From DAOTUB01 sp034437455 (GTDB taxonomy: Bacteria; Chloroflexota; Anaerolineae; B4-G1), in NCBI GenBank assembly GCA_034437455.1, contig DAOTUB010000371.1:1-64000 (forward strand): DNA of 64,000 nt, read 5' to 3'. Below the pieces are notes generated by a model. That model was not told the origin of the DNA. It made no database searches and saw only the letters and a program-made list of their open reading frames with translations. Made by a program: the position numbers and the translations under genes. Shown in pieces: positions 56,327 to 63,940 of this stretch (positions are counted from its first letter, which is position 1; the number at the start of each line of letters is the position of its first letter).

Positions 56327-57409
56327 CTACTCAATCGGACATCGGCAGGCGATCCCCTCCCCTAATTTCTCGGGCCAGCACAGATTGGCCGAGATGCAAG
56401 CGGAGCGCTCCTGCTGCCCCAGCCGCAACCGGTTCGGGAAATCCGGCTCGCAAATCAGGGGACGGCAGATGGAGATAAAATCGGCGTCGCCAGTGGCCAA
56501 CACTTCCTCCATCACGCTGCGAGAGCGAAAGCCGCCGACGAGGATGATGGGAAGCCGGGTCACCGGTCGCGCTTTCTGGGCCAGCGGGCGGAAGTAGGCT
56601 TCCTTCGCCTCGGAGTTGATGCCCTTGCGGGTGCTCAAGTCCCCACCTCCGGAAATTCCTCCACTGATCTCCACTCCATCCAAGCCCATCTCATCCAGTG
56701 CCGCTGCCACCTGCACGCCCTCCTCGGCGGTCAAGCCGCCCTCCATGCCGTCCATCATGCCGAGCTTGATGAACACCGGGTAATCGGGGCCGACTCGCTC
56801 CCTCACGGCCTGGCAGACGGCACGTAAAAAGCTCATCCGTCCCTCGACATCGCCACCCCACTCATCGGCGCGCCGGTTGACAAAGGGAGAAAGAAACTGA
56901 CTGACCAAGTAGCCGTGAGCACCGTGAATTTGGACGGCGTCAAAACCGGCCTCGCGGGCTCGCCAGGCGGCCTGGGCGTAGGATTGGATCGCGAGATCGA
57001 TCTCTTCGGGCGTCATCTCCCGCGCGGGCTGTTTGAGGAAGGGAGCCTTGATGGCCGAGGGAGCAATCGTCTTGGGCACAGCTTGCGGGTTGCACTGCAT
57101 CCCTCCGTGGTTGATCTGGGCCGCAACCCGACCACCCTCCTGATGGACCGTCTCGATTAATTCGGCCAGGTGAGGGATCAGGTCATCGGAATAAATGCCG
57201 ACCATCTCGGGATGCGCCTTGCCGGAGGGATGGATGTACATGTGGCCGGTGATGATCAGGCCCACCCCGCCCTGGGCCAGCTCCCGATAGAACGCTTTTA
57301 ACTCTGGTCTGGGGCGGCCATCCGAGTCTGCCAGGCACTCGGCGGTGGCGGAACGGACTAGGCGATTTGGTAGGCTGAGGGCGCCGATCCTTGCTGATGT
57401 AAAAAGCAT
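56327..57409 (-). CDS. NADH:flavin oxidoreductase, Old Yellow Enzyme family
   Basis: This is a single-domain FMN-binding barrel of 360 residues. LPNRLVRSATAECLADSDG is the N-terminal FMN site, AAQINHGGMQ carries the conserved His, AGFDAVQIHGAHGYLVSQFL with the SPFVNRRADEWGG loop is the family signature, and PIILVGGF with ADFISICRPLI binds the phosphate. The tail has four Cys (CISANLCWPEKLGEGIACRC), which could be a metal or Fe-S site, but the larger second half of DCR-type enzymes is absent. The start is ATG 57409 or a GTG two codons upstream, after AAAGGAGAT. The substrate is unknown. Confidence 0.88.
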   Translation of the reverse strand: MLFTSARIGALSLPNRLVRSATAECLADSDGRPRPELKAFYRELAQGGVGLIITGHMYIHPSGKAHPEMVGIYSDDLIPHLAELIETVHQEGGRVAAQINHGGMQCNPQAVPKTIAPSAIKAPFLKQPAREMTPEEIDLAIQSYAQAAWRAREAGFDAVQIHGAHGYLVSQFLSPFVNRRADEWGGDVEGRMSFLRAVCQAVRERVGPDYPVFIKLGMMDGMEGGLTAEEGVQVAAALDEMGLDGVEISGGISGGGDLSTRKGINSEAKEAYFRPLAQKARPVTRLPIILVGGFRSRSVMEEVLATGDADFISICRPLICEPDFPNRLRLGQQERSACISANLCWPEKLGEGIACRCPIE

Positions 57410-57414
57410 ATTCA

Positions 57415-58350
57415 CTATCTCCTTTCAATTTGGCGGATGGCGACGTTGCCGATAGCCTGGCTCACGTCCAGGTCGACTCGCTCCTCGGCGCTCTCGTAGC
57501 CGGGCGAGGTGCAGACATCGTCCCAGCACCGATAATTATGCGGTAGTTGGTGCGCAGCCAGTCCGGTGTCCACGTGGACGCGCACCGCCAATCCCTCTGG
57601 AATGCGGATAGTTGTCTGGCCGATGGCCCCATCGATCCGCGCCCAAAAGTGTCCTTCCTCCGGCAAGGTGACGGTGGTCTGGCCGATCCCCATATCCACG
57701 TCCAACCCGCTCACTGTCAGGCCCCGCAGGTCAACGTTGGATTCTCCCACCCCGAGACTGATCTCCAGGTCCAGGGGAACGTTGGGGTTCAGCCCCAGGT
57801 CCCAGGTTCGCTGCCCACCCCATCCGCCAGGGAAGGGGCCGACCGTCACGCTCTCGCTTCGCAGGGCAAACGTGGCTTTTTCGCCCGCGACGGTAAAGTC
57901 AGGCCTGACCCTCTCGCCCCGGCCTGGGCGGAGCACGCCCTCGATCAGGTTGGCCGATTCGACGCGGCTTGCGAGGAGCGATTCGACGCGCAGCGTCCCG
58001 ACGCTGTGCGCGATGATGACCTCGGCCTCGGTCGCTCCATCCAGCGCCTGTCGGATCTCGTCGCCGACCCCGGCCCGCTCGGTTCCGGCGTAGGCACCGA
58101 GCAGCCAGAGCGCGCCCGCCAACACGATCAATGTCAACAACAGCGCCAGCAGCGATCCCCAGGCCGAGCGGCGACCGAGGAGAATATCCAGGCCCGCGGC
58201 AATGAGCAGAACCGGCCACAGCCGGAAGATCACGTCCCAAAGACTCCAGGATAGGATTCCCAGATTGTTCAGCAGGAACACAACGCCCAGACCGATCAGA
58301 ATCACCGGGCCGACCAGCCCACCCCTATGGACATCTCTTTTCTCATTCAT
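57415..58350 (-). CDS. LiaI/LiaF-like membrane protein with C-terminal beta domain
   Basis: Of 311 residues, the N-terminal 95 have four hydrophobic helices, with WDVIFRLWPVLLIAAGLDIL being the LiaI/DUF5668-type motif. The rest is a right-handed beta or toastrack-like domain with repeating strands (LDVDMGIGQTTVTLPEEGHF and ARIDGAIGQTTIRIPEGLAV). LiaF proteins modulate cell-envelope stress signalling, but no LiaSR pair is next to this gene. It is first in the operon running to 52.05 kb. Its leader contains a strong hairpin next to the TAGGAGAAC ribosome site. Confidence 0.8.
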   Translation of the reverse strand: MNEKRDVHRGGLVGPVILIGLGVVFLLNNLGILSWSLWDVIFRLWPVLLIAAGLDILLGRRSAWGSLLALLLTLIVLAGALWLLGAYAGTERAGVGDEIRQALDGATEAEVIIAHSVGTLRVESLLASRVESANLIEGVLRPGRGERVRPDFTVAGEKATFALRSESVTVGPFPGGWGGQRTWDLGLNPNVPLDLEISLGVGESNVDLRGLTVSGLDVDMGIGQTTVTLPEEGHFWARIDGAIGQTTIRIPEGLAVRVHVDTGLAAHQLPHNYRCWDDVCTSPGYESAEERVDLDVSQAIGNVAIRQIERR

Positions 58351-58365
58351 ATTGTTCTCCTAAAA

Positions 58366-58407
58366 GTTTGTCGGAGTGAGAGCTTGGGAAGCTCATAACC
58401 GACAAAC
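58366..58407 (-). promoter_or_regulatory. 5' leader hairpin before the LiaF-like gene
   Basis: Two stacked perfect stems: GTTTGTCGG (58366-58374) with CCGACAAAC (58399-58407), and inner GAGCTT-GGG-AAGCTC (58380-58394). It lies four bases from the Shine-Dalgarno. The octamer TTTGTCGG recurs at 58543-58550. Either an RNA control element or a protein-binding palindrome is possible; no known riboswitch was recognised. Confidence 0.55.
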
Positions 58408-58430
58408 GGCAATGAGGGTTACCCCAAAAA

Positions 58431-58439
58431 GTTATACCA
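58431..58439 (-). promoter_or_regulatory. Possible extended -10 for the LiaF-like operon
   Basis: The minus strand reads TGGTATAAC (58431-58439), an extended -10 without a clear -35. The start would be about 58424, giving a leader of about 74 bases that includes the hairpin. Between here and 58645 I see no gene; the stretch carries a few GC-rich inverted fragments only. Confidence 0.35.
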
Positions 58440-58649
58440 CTTGAGACTGCTTATTTTGATCCCCGGGAAGTGTTCCCAGAATTCGCCCGTACAAGGAAAG
58501 AGAGAAAGGTTGCAGGAGACGACGACGCTTTTTATCTCCCCCTTTGTCGGTAGCCGAATGATACCACGCGGGGGAAGAGAGCGCAACTTCAACTGTGTAC
58601 CTGGCGAACCCTCTCCCGCGAGGGCCTTGCTAGCCCGTAGCAGTGGATG

Positions 58650-58658
58650 TGGTATAAT
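58650..58658 (+). promoter_or_regulatory. Extended -10 promoter for the LysM lipoprotein gene
   Basis: TGGTATAAT (58650-58658) is a perfect extended -10. The nearest -35-like hexamer, TTGCTA (58627-58632), is 20 bases away, longer than usual, as tolerated with an extended -10. The start would be near 58665, with a leader of about 60 bases. Confidence 0.5.
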
Positions 58659-58725
58659 CGCAAACTGTATTCGTTTACTGTCCTGGTTGATACAGCAGAT
58701 GGGCAGCGGATAAACGGATGAGCTG

Positions 58726-59724
58726 ATGATGAAGACATTATTCAGTATTTTCCTGGCGATGACGTTGATCGTATTGGTGGGCTGTGGCGAGGTGATCACG
58801 CCGCAGCCGACCAAAGAGGCAGAGTTGCCTGTCGGCACGTCGCCTCCCGTCGCTACGCCTACGCTTCCACCCCGGCTGACGGCTACGGCGCTGCTCCTTC
58901 CGCCAGCCACCACAGCCACGCCCACCATTACCCCCACCCCGATGATACACGTCGTCCAGGCCGGGGAGGCGCTGTACACCATCGCTCTCGCTTATGGAGT
59001 GAGCGTGGAGGCGCTCCAGAACGCGAACGGCGTCACCAATCCCCAAGCTTTGCAACCGGGGCAGGAATTGATTATTCCCACCGGCGAGGAAGCGGCTGAA
59101 ACCACGTTCGGCGTGCTGCTGCCCACGTCCACGCCGCTCCCTTTTGAAAAACGGGGCGTCGTTTTTTACGAGACGCCCGTCGGCAGCCTGCTTGGCCTGG
59201 GGGAGATCGTCAACACCACAGAGTTCAACATCACCAACGTACAGGTGCGTGTGATGCTCTTTGATGCGGTCGGCGCGTTGCTGACCGAGGCGGATGCATT
59301 TGTGGACGCCGAATTTATCCCCCCGGGAGAGCGCTCCCCGTTTCGCATCCTGTTCACGGCCCCTCCGCCGACCTGGGCGAGTTACGATGTGGCGATTATC
59401 CGCGGCGAAGCAGCCGGACCGCTGGTGGATTCCTATGTACCGATCGCCGTGACCGAGGTGGAAGGTGGGCTTTCTGGCTCTCAATTCCAGGTGCGCGGGA
59501 TGGTGCAGAACACCAGCGACGGGCGGAGCGCCGAGAATGTACGCGTTATCGTGACGACGTATGACGTCCAGGGATTGGTCACGGGGTCTCGGCAGAGTAC
59601 CGTGGAGGTCACAGGGGCGCTCGCGCCTGGGGCGACAGCTCCCTTTAGTTCACTGTTCACCTTCTACGGCGACGTCCCCGCCGATTTTCACGTCATCGCG
59701 CTGGGTCGCGTCGCGGCTGAGTAA
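58726..59724 (+). CDS. LysM-containing lipoprotein
   Basis: Of 332 residues, the signal peptide ends in the lipobox LIVLVGC, so Cys20 is probably lipidated. A Thr/Pro-rich spacer (about 25-73) is followed by LysM (HVVQAGEALYTIALAYGVSV and LQPGQELIIP). Then come two FxLD-like beta domains (GLGEIVNTTEFNITNVQVRV; VRGMVQNTSDGRSAENVRVI), a type of domain common in secreted proteins. It is likely a cell-wall-binding lipoprotein of the outer face. ATG 58726 and 58729 are both possible. Confidence 0.85.
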   Translation: MMKTLFSIFLAMTLIVLVGCGEVITPQPTKEAELPVGTSPPVATPTLPPRLTATALLLPPATTATPTITPTPMIHVVQAGEALYTIALAYGVSVEALQNANGVTNPQALQPGQELIIPTGEEAAETTFGVLLPTSTPLPFEKRGVVFYETPVGSLLGLGEIVNTTEFNITNVQVRVMLFDAVGALLTEADAFVDAEFIPPGERSPFRILFTAPPPTWASYDVAIIRGEAAGPLVDSYVPIAVTEVEGGLSGSQFQVRGMVQNTSDGRSAENVRVIVTTYDVQGLVTGSRQSTVEVTGALAPGATAPFSSLFTFYGDVPADFHVIALGRVAAE

Positions 59725-59746
59725 CCCATTTAAGGGAGGAGTCACC

Positions 59747-59983
59747 ATGAACTCCGTTCATCCAGAAGGACGAAGATGTAGGGCGATTGCGGATTGGAAC
59801 AATCCGACGCTAACCGCTACAGGCGCTCGTCATTCCGAGTGGAGTCGCAGCGTCGTGTGGCGACACACGACGCCACACGGAGGAATCCCCCCCGGTGGTT
59901 TTGCTTGCGAAAGTGGAGATTCCTCGACCCTTCGACACTCCCGCTGGTCGCAGGGCAGGCTTCCCTTCGGTCGCTCGGAATGA
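59747..59983 (+). pseudogene. Small ORF start overrun by a repeat element
   Basis: A very good start (AAGGGAGGAGTCACC then ATG 59747) opens a frame MNSVHPEGRRCRAIADW. After about 27 codons it runs into the 158-bp repeat, where the translation becomes meaningless until TGA 59981-59983. Either a small gene was interrupted by the repeat or the frame never coded. No family was recognised. Confidence 0.4.
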
Positions 59984-59985
59984 CG
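59828..59985. mobile_element. 158-bp MITE-like element
   Basis: Perfect 12-bp terminal inverted repeats CGTCATTCCGAG (59828-59839) and CTCGGAATGACG (59974-59985). Inside are a perfect 9-bp hairpin with a GCGA loop (59851-59872) and an inner pair GAGGAATC/GATTCCTC (59880-59887, 59918-59925). The GTCATTCCGAG...AGGAATC style is a frequent intergenic repeat in bacterial genomes. It carries no transposase. It lies between the LysM gene and the acyltransferase. Confidence 0.75.
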
Positions 59986-60021
59986 CAAATTTGTAACGGA
60001 CCTATTTTCGGAGGAGCGTCG

Positions 60022-60639
60022 TTGTATCGGATCCTGCGTTTCATCGCTGTTATTCTTTCTCGCCTGTTTTTTCGCATCGAGTGCGTGGGGTTGGAAAATT
60101 TCCCCGATGATCCGCCCTATCTCTTGGTGAGCAATCATCTGTCTGCCCTCGACTCTCCACTGGTGATGTCGATATGTCCCCACAAGATCCGCGCCTTTGC
60201 CGCGAGCAAGCACAAGCGCAATCCGCTCTTTGGTCCACTGCTGACGCTGGCCGGCGCCATCTGGGTGCGGCGCGGGGAGGTGGATCGGCAGGCGTTGCGG
60301 GAAGCATTGGAGTTGTTTGAGCGCGGAGAGGTGCTGGGAGTGGCCCCGGAAGGAACCCGCGCTCGGGGAACGATCGCGTTGCGGGAGGGGAAAACCGGCG
60401 CGGCCTACCTGGCCGCCCGCGCCGACGTGCCGATCGTGCCGGTGGGGCTGGCCGGAACGGAGAATATGGCCCACAACCTCCCCCGGTTGCGCCGTACTCC
60501 CGTGCGGTTCGCCGTCGGCGAGCCTTTCCGACTGCCAGGCGGACGCGCGCGCGGTCAGAAGTTGCAGGAGTATACCGACCTCATGATGCACCGCATCGCC
60601 GAGTTGTTGCCGGAAGAATACCGGGGCCTGTATGGTTGA
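60022..60639 (+). CDS. PlsC-like 1-acylglycerol-3-phosphate acyltransferase
   Basis: This protein has 205 residues from TTG 60022, five bases after GGAGGAG; the family normally begins at this YRILRFIA point. Motif I is NHLSALDSPL, a variant of NHxxxxD, and motif III reads GVAPEGTRA, a variant of FPEGTRS. Motif IV lies in VPIVPVGLAGTE. It makes phosphatidic acid from lysophosphatidic acid and acyl donors at the membrane. It is followed 13 bases on by fmt, a likely co-transcribed pair. Confidence 0.85.
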   Translation: MYRILRFIAVILSRLFFRIECVGLENFPDDPPYLLVSNHLSALDSPLVMSICPHKIRAFAASKHKRNPLFGPLLTLAGAIWVRRGEVDRQALREALELFERGEVLGVAPEGTRARGTIALREGKTGAAYLAARADVPIVPVGLAGTENMAHNLPRLRRTPVRFAVGEPFRLPGGRARGQKLQEYTDLMMHRIAELLPEEYRGLYG

Positions 60640-60652
60640 TGGAGGTATCGCC

Positions 60653-61606
60653 ATGGCACGAATTGTCTTTATGGGCACGCCGGACTTTGCCGTACCGACG
60701 TTAGAGGCGCTGGCCGACGCGCACCGGGTGGTCGGCGTCGTCACGCAGCCGGACCGAAAAAGCGGGCGTGGACGGCAGCTAAAAGCGCCTCCGGTCAAAC
60801 GGGCGGCACTGGAGCGTGGCCTGCCGCTGTTCCAGCCGCGGACGCTGCGCACGCCAGATCCGCTGGCGCGCCTGGCAGACTGGGAGCCGGAGGTCATCGT
60901 CGTGGCGGCCTTTGGGCAGATTTTATCTCAGGACGTGCTCGATCTGCCCCCGCACGGCTGCCTCAACATCCACGCTTCGTTGCTGCCTCGCTGGCGAGGC
61001 GCGGCTCCGGTGGCGGCGTCCATCCTGGCGGGCGACGAGATCACCGGTGTGACGATCATGCGGATGGACGCCGGACTGGATACGGGGCCTATCCTGGCGC
61101 AGCAGGAGGAGCCGATCCGATTCGACGACACGAGGGCGACGTTGAGGGATCGACTGTCCCGGTTGGGAGCTAAATTGTTGATCGAGACACTGCCGGCGTA
61201 TCTGGCGGGAGACCTGCCCCCTCGACCTCAGCCGGAGGAGGGGGTAACCTACGCCGAGCAACTGCGTAAGGAAGACGGCCTGCTCGACTGGTCGCGTCCG
61301 GCGGTCGAATTGGACTGGCAGATGCGGGCGTTCACTCCCTGGCCGTCCGTTTTCACGTTCTGGCGCGGGCGGCGGCTCAAGGTGCTGTGGGCCACGCCGT
61401 TGCCCGATTGGTGTGGGGACGCGCCGCCGGGCACTGTGATCGCTCTGACGGATGGGGCGGCCGTCGCCGCAGGCAAAGGCGCGCTGCGTCTGGAGAGAGT
61501 GCAGTTAGCGGGAAAGCGGGCGATGGACGTCGAGGTCTTTTTGCAGGGTCAGCGCGATTTTGTGGGTAGTCGGTTGGATAGTGGACGAATAACGAATGAC
61601 GAATGA
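60653..61606 (+). CDS. fmt: Methionyl-tRNA formyltransferase
   Basis: This 317-residue enzyme formylates Met-tRNAi with 10-formyl-THF. The start RIVFMGTPDFAVPTLEAL is the Rossmann start of the family. LNIHASLLPRWRGAAP holds the catalytic Asn/His region and IMRMDAGLDTGPIL the catalytic Asp region. The C-terminal OB-like domain begins around residue 205 (KEDGLLDWSRPAVEL). ATG 60653 follows GGAGGTATCGCC. The last codons (RITNDE) come from an AACGAATGACGAATGA-type repeat. The transcript ends at the hairpin at 61616-61651. Confidence 0.94.
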   Translation: MARIVFMGTPDFAVPTLEALADAHRVVGVVTQPDRKSGRGRQLKAPPVKRAALERGLPLFQPRTLRTPDPLARLADWEPEVIVVAAFGQILSQDVLDLPPHGCLNIHASLLPRWRGAAPVAASILAGDEITGVTIMRMDAGLDTGPILAQQEEPIRFDDTRATLRDRLSRLGAKLLIETLPAYLAGDLPPRPQPEEGVTYAEQLRKEDGLLDWSRPAVELDWQMRAFTPWPSVFTFWRGRRLKVLWATPLPDWCGDAPPGTVIALTDGAAVAAGKGALRLERVQLAGKRAMDVEVFLQGQRDFVGSRLDSGRITNDE

Positions 61607-61615
61607 TTGCTCATC

Positions 61616-61651
61616 AAAAACGTCGCCTGGAGCGCTCCAGGCGACGTTTTT
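61616..61651. terminator. Bidirectional terminator between fmt and clpP
   Basis: A perfect 26-base palindrome (61621-61646, arm CGTCGCCTGGAGC) is flanked by five A on the left and five T on the right, so it works for both convergent transcripts. Confidence 0.92.
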
Positions 61652-61667
61652 GCCTTTTTACGGACCT

Positions 61668-62267
61668 TTATTCTTCCTCTTCCTCGTCCGGTAGCTTGAG
61701 TATCTGATCTACCAGCCCGTAGTCGATGGCTTCCTCGGCAGTCATAAAGCGGTCGCGGTCGAAGTCGGCCGAGATCTGTTCCACCGACTGGCCGGTGTGG
61801 TGGGCAAGCAGGCCATGCAGCAGATCCTCGACGCGCTTTAACTCCTTGAACTGGATCTCGACGTCGGGGGCATATCCTTGCGCGCTGCCGCCGGCGGGGT
61901 GCATGTGAACGGTGGCGTGGGGCAGTGCGTAACGATAGCCCGCCGTGCCCGCGGCCAACAGTACCGTGCCCATGCTCGCGGTCACTCCCAGGGCGTAGGT
62001 ATGGACCGCCGTTTGCACGTGCTGCATCGTGTCATAGATCGCCAGCCCGTGGTAAATGATGCCTCCAGGACAGTTGATGTACAGCGAGATCGGCTCGTCG
62101 GGATCCTCGCCCGTGAGGTACAACATCTGGGCGACCACCAGGTTGGCGACCTGGTCGTTGATCGGCATGCCGATGAAAATGATACGGTCTTTGAGCAACC
62201 GTGAGTAGATGTCGTAAGCGCGCTCGCCGCGCCCTGTCGTCTCGACTACCATGGGGATCAATGCCAT
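61668..62267 (-). CDS. clpP: ATP-dependent Clp protease proteolytic subunit
   Basis: This 199-residue serine peptidase forms the ClpXP/ClpAP chamber. GVTASMGTVLLAAG holds the nucleophile Ser, ATVHMHPAGG the His, and DRDRFMTAEEAIDYGLVD the Asp. The acidic tail DEEEEE is unusual but short. It has no propeptide. Its AAGGAG site is ten bases before ATG. It follows tig by about 70 bases, a spacer containing GGAGTAGG-type short repeats. No clpX is in the window. Confidence 0.94.
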   Translation of the reverse strand: MALIPMVVETTGRGERAYDIYSRLLKDRIIFIGMPINDQVANLVVAQMLYLTGEDPDEPISLYINCPGGIIYHGLAIYDTMQHVQTAVHTYALGVTASMGTVLLAAGTAGYRYALPHATVHMHPAGGSAQGYAPDVEIQFKELKRVEDLLHGLLAHHTGQSVEQISADFDRDRFMTAEEAIDYGLVDQILKLPDEEEEE

Positions 62268-62338
62268 AGGCGAAATTCTCCTTGAATCTATCGGGAGTAG
62301 GGAGTAAGGAGTAGGAAGTAGGGTTTTCTCTTTACGCT

Positions 62339-63733
62339 CTACTCGTTACTTTCAGATGACTGCTCTGGTACGCCCTCCGCTTCCTGTGCCCCGGCGGGCG
62401 CCAGCTCTGGGGCCTCTCCCTTGGCGATGGCGACCAACCGTTCTAGGGCCTTGTTACCCAGCAGACGATTCAGCACATCGTGCCGCCCCGCGTCCGTGTT
62501 CAGAACGGTGCGCATTTCCTCGGCCCGGCTGCCCCAGGAGGCGCTGATCTCGTCGATCTGCGCGTCGATCTCTTCCTCGTCCACATCGATCTCTTCCGCC
62601 CTGATGATCTCGCCCAGCATCAGGACGCGCTTGAGCGTGGTCACAGCGCCAGGCTTCAACTCCTCTCGCAGTTCCTCCATCGTCTGGCCCTGGATGCGCA
62701 GATAATCATCCAGCGAGAGACGGAGCTGGCTCTTGACGGCTTGCTCGTAATCTTCGACGGCGTCATCCACCGCCTCCTGGAGCAGCACCGGGGGATACTC
62801 GACTCGAGTTTGATCGAGGATGTCTTCCAGCACTTGCCGGGCGTACTCGTTATCGGCTTCCCTCTGCGCCTCTTCCCGTAATCGCTTTCTGACCTGCTCT
62901 TTCAACTCCTCGAACGTATCAAAGTTGCCCACCGTGCGCGCCAGGTCGTCGTCCAGTTCAGGGAGAAAGTGTTCGTACACGGCTGTCAGCACGACGTCGA
63001 ACTCCGCCTCCTGGCCCTGCAATTCCTCCTCGGGATAGTCGTCCGGCAGCGTCAGGGTAAAGGTTTGCTCCTCGCCTTCCTCCATCCCCACGATCGCCTC
63101 GTGGAAACCGGGCGCAGGCTCGTCCTCTTCAGCGTCCAGCAATACTTGAAGATCCTCCTCATCCAGAAATATCTCTCCATCGGCTGTCTCCCCGTACAGA
63201 TCCATCATCACCACGTCGCCCAACGCCGCCGGGCGCTCCACGGGCGTGAGGATCGCGTTCTGCTTGCGGATCTCTTCGAGCGCCTCCTCAAGTTCCTCTG
63301 CCGAGACCTCGACGTCTGGTGGGTCGAGGCGATAGTCGCGATAGTCGCCCAGATCCACCGTCGGGCGCAGGGGTACGGTGAAGGTGAAGGTGAGCGGATC
63401 GGGCGTGACGTCCTCCAATATGCCGGCGGAATGAGGCTCGATCTCTTCTTGCTCCAACGCCTTGCGATAGACCTCGTCGGCCAGAACGTTGGCGATCTCT
63501 TGAAAGACGGTCTCCTCGCCAAATCGCTGCACGACGACGTTGTAGGGGGCCTTACCCTTGCGGAAACCGGGGATGTTTACCTCTCTTGAGATGCGGCGCG
63601 CGACCTGCCGCTTGGCCTGTTCGGTCCGCTTTTCGCTCACCTCGATGGTAAGGTGTAACTGACGGTTCTCTAGAGCTTCCGTGGTGATCTTCAAGTGCGT
63701 ATCTCCTGTTGTCGTACTCATTTCCTCATCCAT
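62339..63733 (-). CDS. tig: Trigger factor chaperone
   Basis: Of 464 residues, the N-terminal ribosome-binding domain carries the signature NIPGFRKGKAPYNVV. The FKBP-type PPIase domain spans about 160-255 (GDVVMMDLYGETADGEIF, PAPGFHEAIVGMEEGEE), and a helical C-terminal domain (about 260-445) plus an acidic tail follow. It folds nascent chains at the ribosome exit. The first ATG (63733) lies only seven bases after the 3' end of tRNA-Leu and has no Shine-Dalgarno; a second ATG at 63721 is possible. Co-transcription with the tRNA is inferred. Confidence 0.92.
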   Translation of the reverse strand: MDEEMSTTTGDTHLKITTEALENRQLHLTIEVSEKRTEQAKRQVARRISREVNIPGFRKGKAPYNVVVQRFGEETVFQEIANVLADEVYRKALEQEEIEPHSAGILEDVTPDPLTFTFTVPLRPTVDLGDYRDYRLDPPDVEVSAEELEEALEEIRKQNAILTPVERPAALGDVVMMDLYGETADGEIFLDEEDLQVLLDAEEDEPAPGFHEAIVGMEEGEEQTFTLTLPDDYPEEELQGQEAEFDVVLTAVYEHFLPELDDDLARTVGNFDTFEELKEQVRKRLREEAQREADNEYARQVLEDILDQTRVEYPPVLLQEAVDDAVEDYEQAVKSQLRLSLDDYLRIQGQTMEELREELKPGAVTTLKRVLMLGEIIRAEEIDVDEEEIDAQIDEISASWGSRAEEMRTVLNTDAGRHDVLNRLLGNKALERLVAIAKGEAPELAPAGAQEAEGVPEQSSESNE

Positions 63734-63740
63734 TTTTCAA

Positions 63741-63822
63741 TGGGGAAGGCGGGACTCGAACCCGCACGGGTCGCCCCACGTGATCCTAAGTCACGCTCGT
63801 CTGCCAATTCCGACACTTCCCC
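63741..63822 (-). tRNA. tRNA-Leu (anticodon TAG)
   Basis: This is an 82-base class II tRNA. Acceptor GGGGAAG pairs with CTTCCCC, the anticodon stem is CGTGA/TCACG around loop CTTAGGA, a long variable arm GGG-GCGA-CCC is typical of Leu, and the T arm is GCGGG-TTCGAGT-CCCGC. The discriminator is A and CCA is not encoded. It decodes CUN codons. Confidence 0.93.
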
Positions 63823-63830
63823 ACGACTGC

Positions 63831-63859
63831 ATTATAACGCCGAGTGACTGTTCACGCAA
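63831..63859 (-). promoter_or_regulatory. Promoter of the tRNA-Leu-tig-clpP transcript
   Basis: TTGCGT (63854-63859), 17 bases, TATAAT (63831-63836) on the minus strand, ending eight bases before the tRNA 5' end at 63822. It is the only good promoter seen upstream of tig. Confidence 0.7.
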
Positions 63860-63861
63860 GG

Positions 63862-63890
63862 TTGACAATTATGTCTGCTGTTGGTATCAT
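63862..63890 (+). promoter_or_regulatory. Promoter of the gene leaving the window
   Basis: TTGACA (63862-63867), 17 bases, TATCAT (63885-63890), with TGG giving an extended -10. It is back to back with the tRNA promoter (two bases apart) and drives the gene at 63941. Confidence 0.7.
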
Positions 63891-63940
63891 CGTTTCTGGC
63901 ATAAAGCGTGAACTGTAATCAATCACACGAGGAGGGCTTG

